A program made the position numbers and the translations under genes. From CAVWGP01 sp963754645 (GTDB lineage: Bacteria > Pseudomonadota > Alphaproteobacteria > Bin65), in contig CAVWGP010000012.1 in the NCBI GenBank assembly GCA_963754645.1, forward strand, positions 620,001 to 684,000: DNA of 64,000 bases. Direction: 5' to 3'. The notes under the pieces were generated by a model. That model saw only the letters and a program-made list of their open reading frames with translations, was not told the origin of the DNA and did not search any database. Each line of letters opens with the position of its first letter. Position 1 is the stretch's first letter. Positions 62,415 to 64,000 of this stretch are shown piece by piece.

Positions 62415-63332
62415 ATGGGCCAGCTGATTTTCGAGACCGCCTTGAACGGCGTGCAATTCGGCGTTTTCCTGTTCCTGATCTCGGCCGGGCTCACGCTCGT
62501 GTTCGGCATCATGAACATGGTCAACCTGGCGCACGGCTCGCTGTTCATGATGGGCGCCTATGCCGGCGCCTATGTGTTCCAGCAGACCGGGAGCTTCGGC
62601 CTCGCCATCGTGGCGGCGGTGCCGTTCTCGCTGGCACTCGGCATCGTGCTCGAATATCTGGCGCTGCGCACGCTCTATGCCCGCGACCATCTCGACCAGG
62701 TGCTCGCCACCTTCGGCATGATCCTGTTCTTCAACCAGATCGTGCTGCGCCTGTTCGGCGCCACCAGCCAGGAATTCCGCCTGCCCGACTCGATCAATTT
62801 CCCCATGCCGATGCTGGGTTTCTCCTATCCGTCCTACCGCCTGATCGTGATCGCGGTGGGGCTCCTGGTCGGGCTCGGCCTGTTCCTTTTGATCGCGCGC
62901 ACGCGCATCGGCATGCTGATCCGCGCCGGCGCCAGCAACCGGCCGATGGTGGGCGCGCTCGGCGTCAACATCCGCTTGCTGTTCACCGCGATCTTCGGCC
63001 TGGGTGCGGCGCTCGCGGGCTTGGCGGGCGTCATGATCGGGCCGATCGAGTCGGTCGAGTCGGGCATGGGCGAGAACAAGCTGATCCTGGCCTTCGTCGT
63101 CATCGTCATCGGCGGCATCGGCTCGATCCGCGGCGCCTTCATCGCCTCGATCCTGATCGGCCTGGTCGAGGTCAGCGGCCGGGTCTTCATGAAGGACATG
63201 CTGCGCGCCGTGCTGCCCGAGGCCTTCGCGCAGACGGCGGGGCCCGCGCTCGCCTCGATGAGCATCTATATCCTGATGGCCGCGGTGCTGTTCTTCAGGC
63301 CGCAGGGCCTGTTCCCGGCGCGGACGGGTTGA
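62415..63332 (+). CDS. livH: Branched-chain-type ABC transporter permease LivH
   Basis: 305 residues. LivH landmarks: GVQFGVFLFLISAGLTLVFGIMNMVNLAHGSLFMMGAY near the N-terminus, GASNRPMVGALGVNIRLLF and VVIVIGGIGSIRGAFIASILIG. The start was placed at ATG 62415 (MGQLIF). It begins a second Liv-type operon that continues with livM and probably the ATPases beyond the window. It is unrelated in position to the operon at 9815-14352, and codon use returns to high GC here. Confidence 0.93.
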   Translation: MGQLIFETALNGVQFGVFLFLISAGLTLVFGIMNMVNLAHGSLFMMGAYAGAYVFQQTGSFGLAIVAAVPFSLALGIVLEYLALRTLYARDHLDQVLATFGMILFFNQIVLRLFGATSQEFRLPDSINFPMPMLGFSYPSYRLIVIAVGLLVGLGLFLLIARTRIGMLIRAGASNRPMVGALGVNIRLLFTAIFGLGAALAGLAGVMIGPIESVESGMGENKLILAFVVIVIGGIGSIRGAFIASILIGLVEVSGRVFMKDMLRAVLPEAFAQTAGPALASMSIYILMAAVLFFRPQGLFPARTG

Positions 63333-63336
63333 GGCG

Positions 63337-64000
63337 ATGGCGGGTTCTGCAACCCACGCGCGCGCGGCCGAGCTGCGCTTCTCGCTCGGCGATCCGCGCT
63401 TCGTCGTCATCGCGCTCGGCACGCTCGGCTTGGCGCTGTTCCCGGTCGTCGCGTTCTATCTCGGCAAGACCTATCTCATCTCGCTGGTCGCCAAGATGCT
63501 GATTTTCGCGATCGCGGCGGCGAGCCTCGATCTGATCCTGGGCTACGGCGGCATGGTGAGCTTCGGCCACGCCGCCTATATCGGCCTCGGCGCCTACGCG
63601 GTCGCCGTGTGGTCGAAATACGGTGTCGACAATGGCTACCTACAGTTGTTGTGCGCCGTCGCCGGCTCCGCCGCAATATCCCTAGCAATCGGCGCTATTT
63701 CTCTTAGAACGAGCGGTCTGTATTTCATAATGATCACCCTTGCATTCACCCAGATGCTCTACTATTTGGGGATAAGCCTCGAGCCGTTCGGCGGCGACGA
63801 CGGGATGAACACGAAGCGCAGCTCGTTCGGATTTTTCACGCTCAACGACAATGTGCTGGGCCCGGCCCGGGGCGAGCGCGACGGCATCATGATCTACTAC
63901 GCGTCGTTCGCGGCGCTGCTGGCGACGGTCATCGTCCTGCGCCGCATCGTCGCCTCGCGCTTCGGCATGGCGATCCGCGGCGCCATGTCGAACCCGGTGC
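63337..64000 (+). CDS. livM: Branched-chain-type ABC transporter permease LivM, partial
   Basis: The first 221 residues are present; the gene runs off the right edge. It starts MAGSATHARAAELRF five bases after livH and shows ILGYGGMVSFGHAAYIGLGAYA, then RTSGLYFIMITLAFTQMLYY and RGAMSNPV, all LivM-like. From about 63618 to 63780 the codons become AT-rich (CTA, ATA, AGA), unlike the rest, without loss of the family sequence. The cause may be recombination with a divergent copy. Confidence 0.9.
   Translation, partial: MAGSATHARAAELRFSLGDPRFVVIALGTLGLALFPVVAFYLGKTYLISLVAKMLIFAIAAASLDLILGYGGMVSFGHAAYIGLGAYAVAVWSKYGVDNGYLQLLCAVAGSAAISLAIGAISLRTSGLYFIMITLAFTQMLYYLGISLEPFGGDDGMNTKRSSFGFFTLNDNVLGPARGERDGIMIYYASFAALLATVIVLRRIVASRFGMAIRGAMSNPV

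Overview
The window reads as chromosomal DNA of a GC-rich alphaproteobacterium with a heterotrophic, aromatic- and organic-acid-degrading lifestyle. This is inferred from strong GC codon bias, dense ABC/TRAP uptake genes with many solute-binding proteins, UbiD-type decarboxylases, acyl-CoA ligases, a PAS_5-like protein, a DUF1127-like protein and families of CGTCATCCCGA palindromic repeats. No rRNA, tRNA or CRISPR array was recognised.

Layout. 1-3031 (minus): a broken SDR, a 3-hydroxyacyl-CoA-dehydrogenase-like enzyme and an opine-dehydrogenase-like enzyme. 3138-9166 (plus): a TRAP system with three paralogous DctP binding proteins (one frameshifted), a DUF1003 protein, DctQ and DctM. 9179-14352 (minus): a VOC enzyme and a complete branched-chain-type ABC transporter (livF-livG-livM-livH-binding protein). 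14654-20512: an aromatic-acid cluster with a UbiD-like decarboxylase, divergent MarR regulator, acyl-CoA ligase, Pht5-like protein and gentisate-dioxygenase-like bicupin. 20730-26028: a broken D-aminoacylase, small exported proteins, a second UbiD and a broken surface-antigen-domain protein. 26190-27418: an IS110-family element inserted inside a palindromic repeat. 27532-34068 (minus): an operon of FGGY kinase, BtpA-like protein, sugar-type ABC transporter and acyl-CoA ligase, divergent from a further ligase and GST at 34167-36370. 36422-49580: mixed metabolism (LRR protein, Fe-ADH, MetE-like, Rieske oxygenase, epimerase, several binding proteins), a VapC-type toxin pair and a broken SsuA-like protein. 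49600-57811: a DUF1127/DUF6455 protein behind an FNR/FixK-type box, a two-component system interrupted by a GxxExxY gene and repeats, a sterol-desaturase-like protein, a putative nuclease with homing-endonuclease-associated repeat, a yeast-type cytosine deaminase and MITE-like repeats. 58103-62220: a lower-GC defence island with a Gabija-type pair (GajA-like, frameshifted; GajB-like, intact) and a MazF/PemK-like ORF. 62415-64000: the start of a second Liv permease operon.

A recurring oddity is the number of small indels breaking otherwise well-conserved genes: the SDR, TRAP binding protein, aminoacylase, surface-antigen protein, cytochrome c, SsuA-like protein (two), GajA (two) and a small membrane protein. 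Most are one or two bases, often in short homopolymers, so uncorrected long-read error is a serious alternative to true gene decay.

The items most worth a second look are the Gabija locus, the IS110 element with a possible guide match between its leader and its target, the repeat-plus-nuclease protein at 54879-55877, the GxxExxY/repeat insertion in the two-component operon, and the FNR-type promoter.
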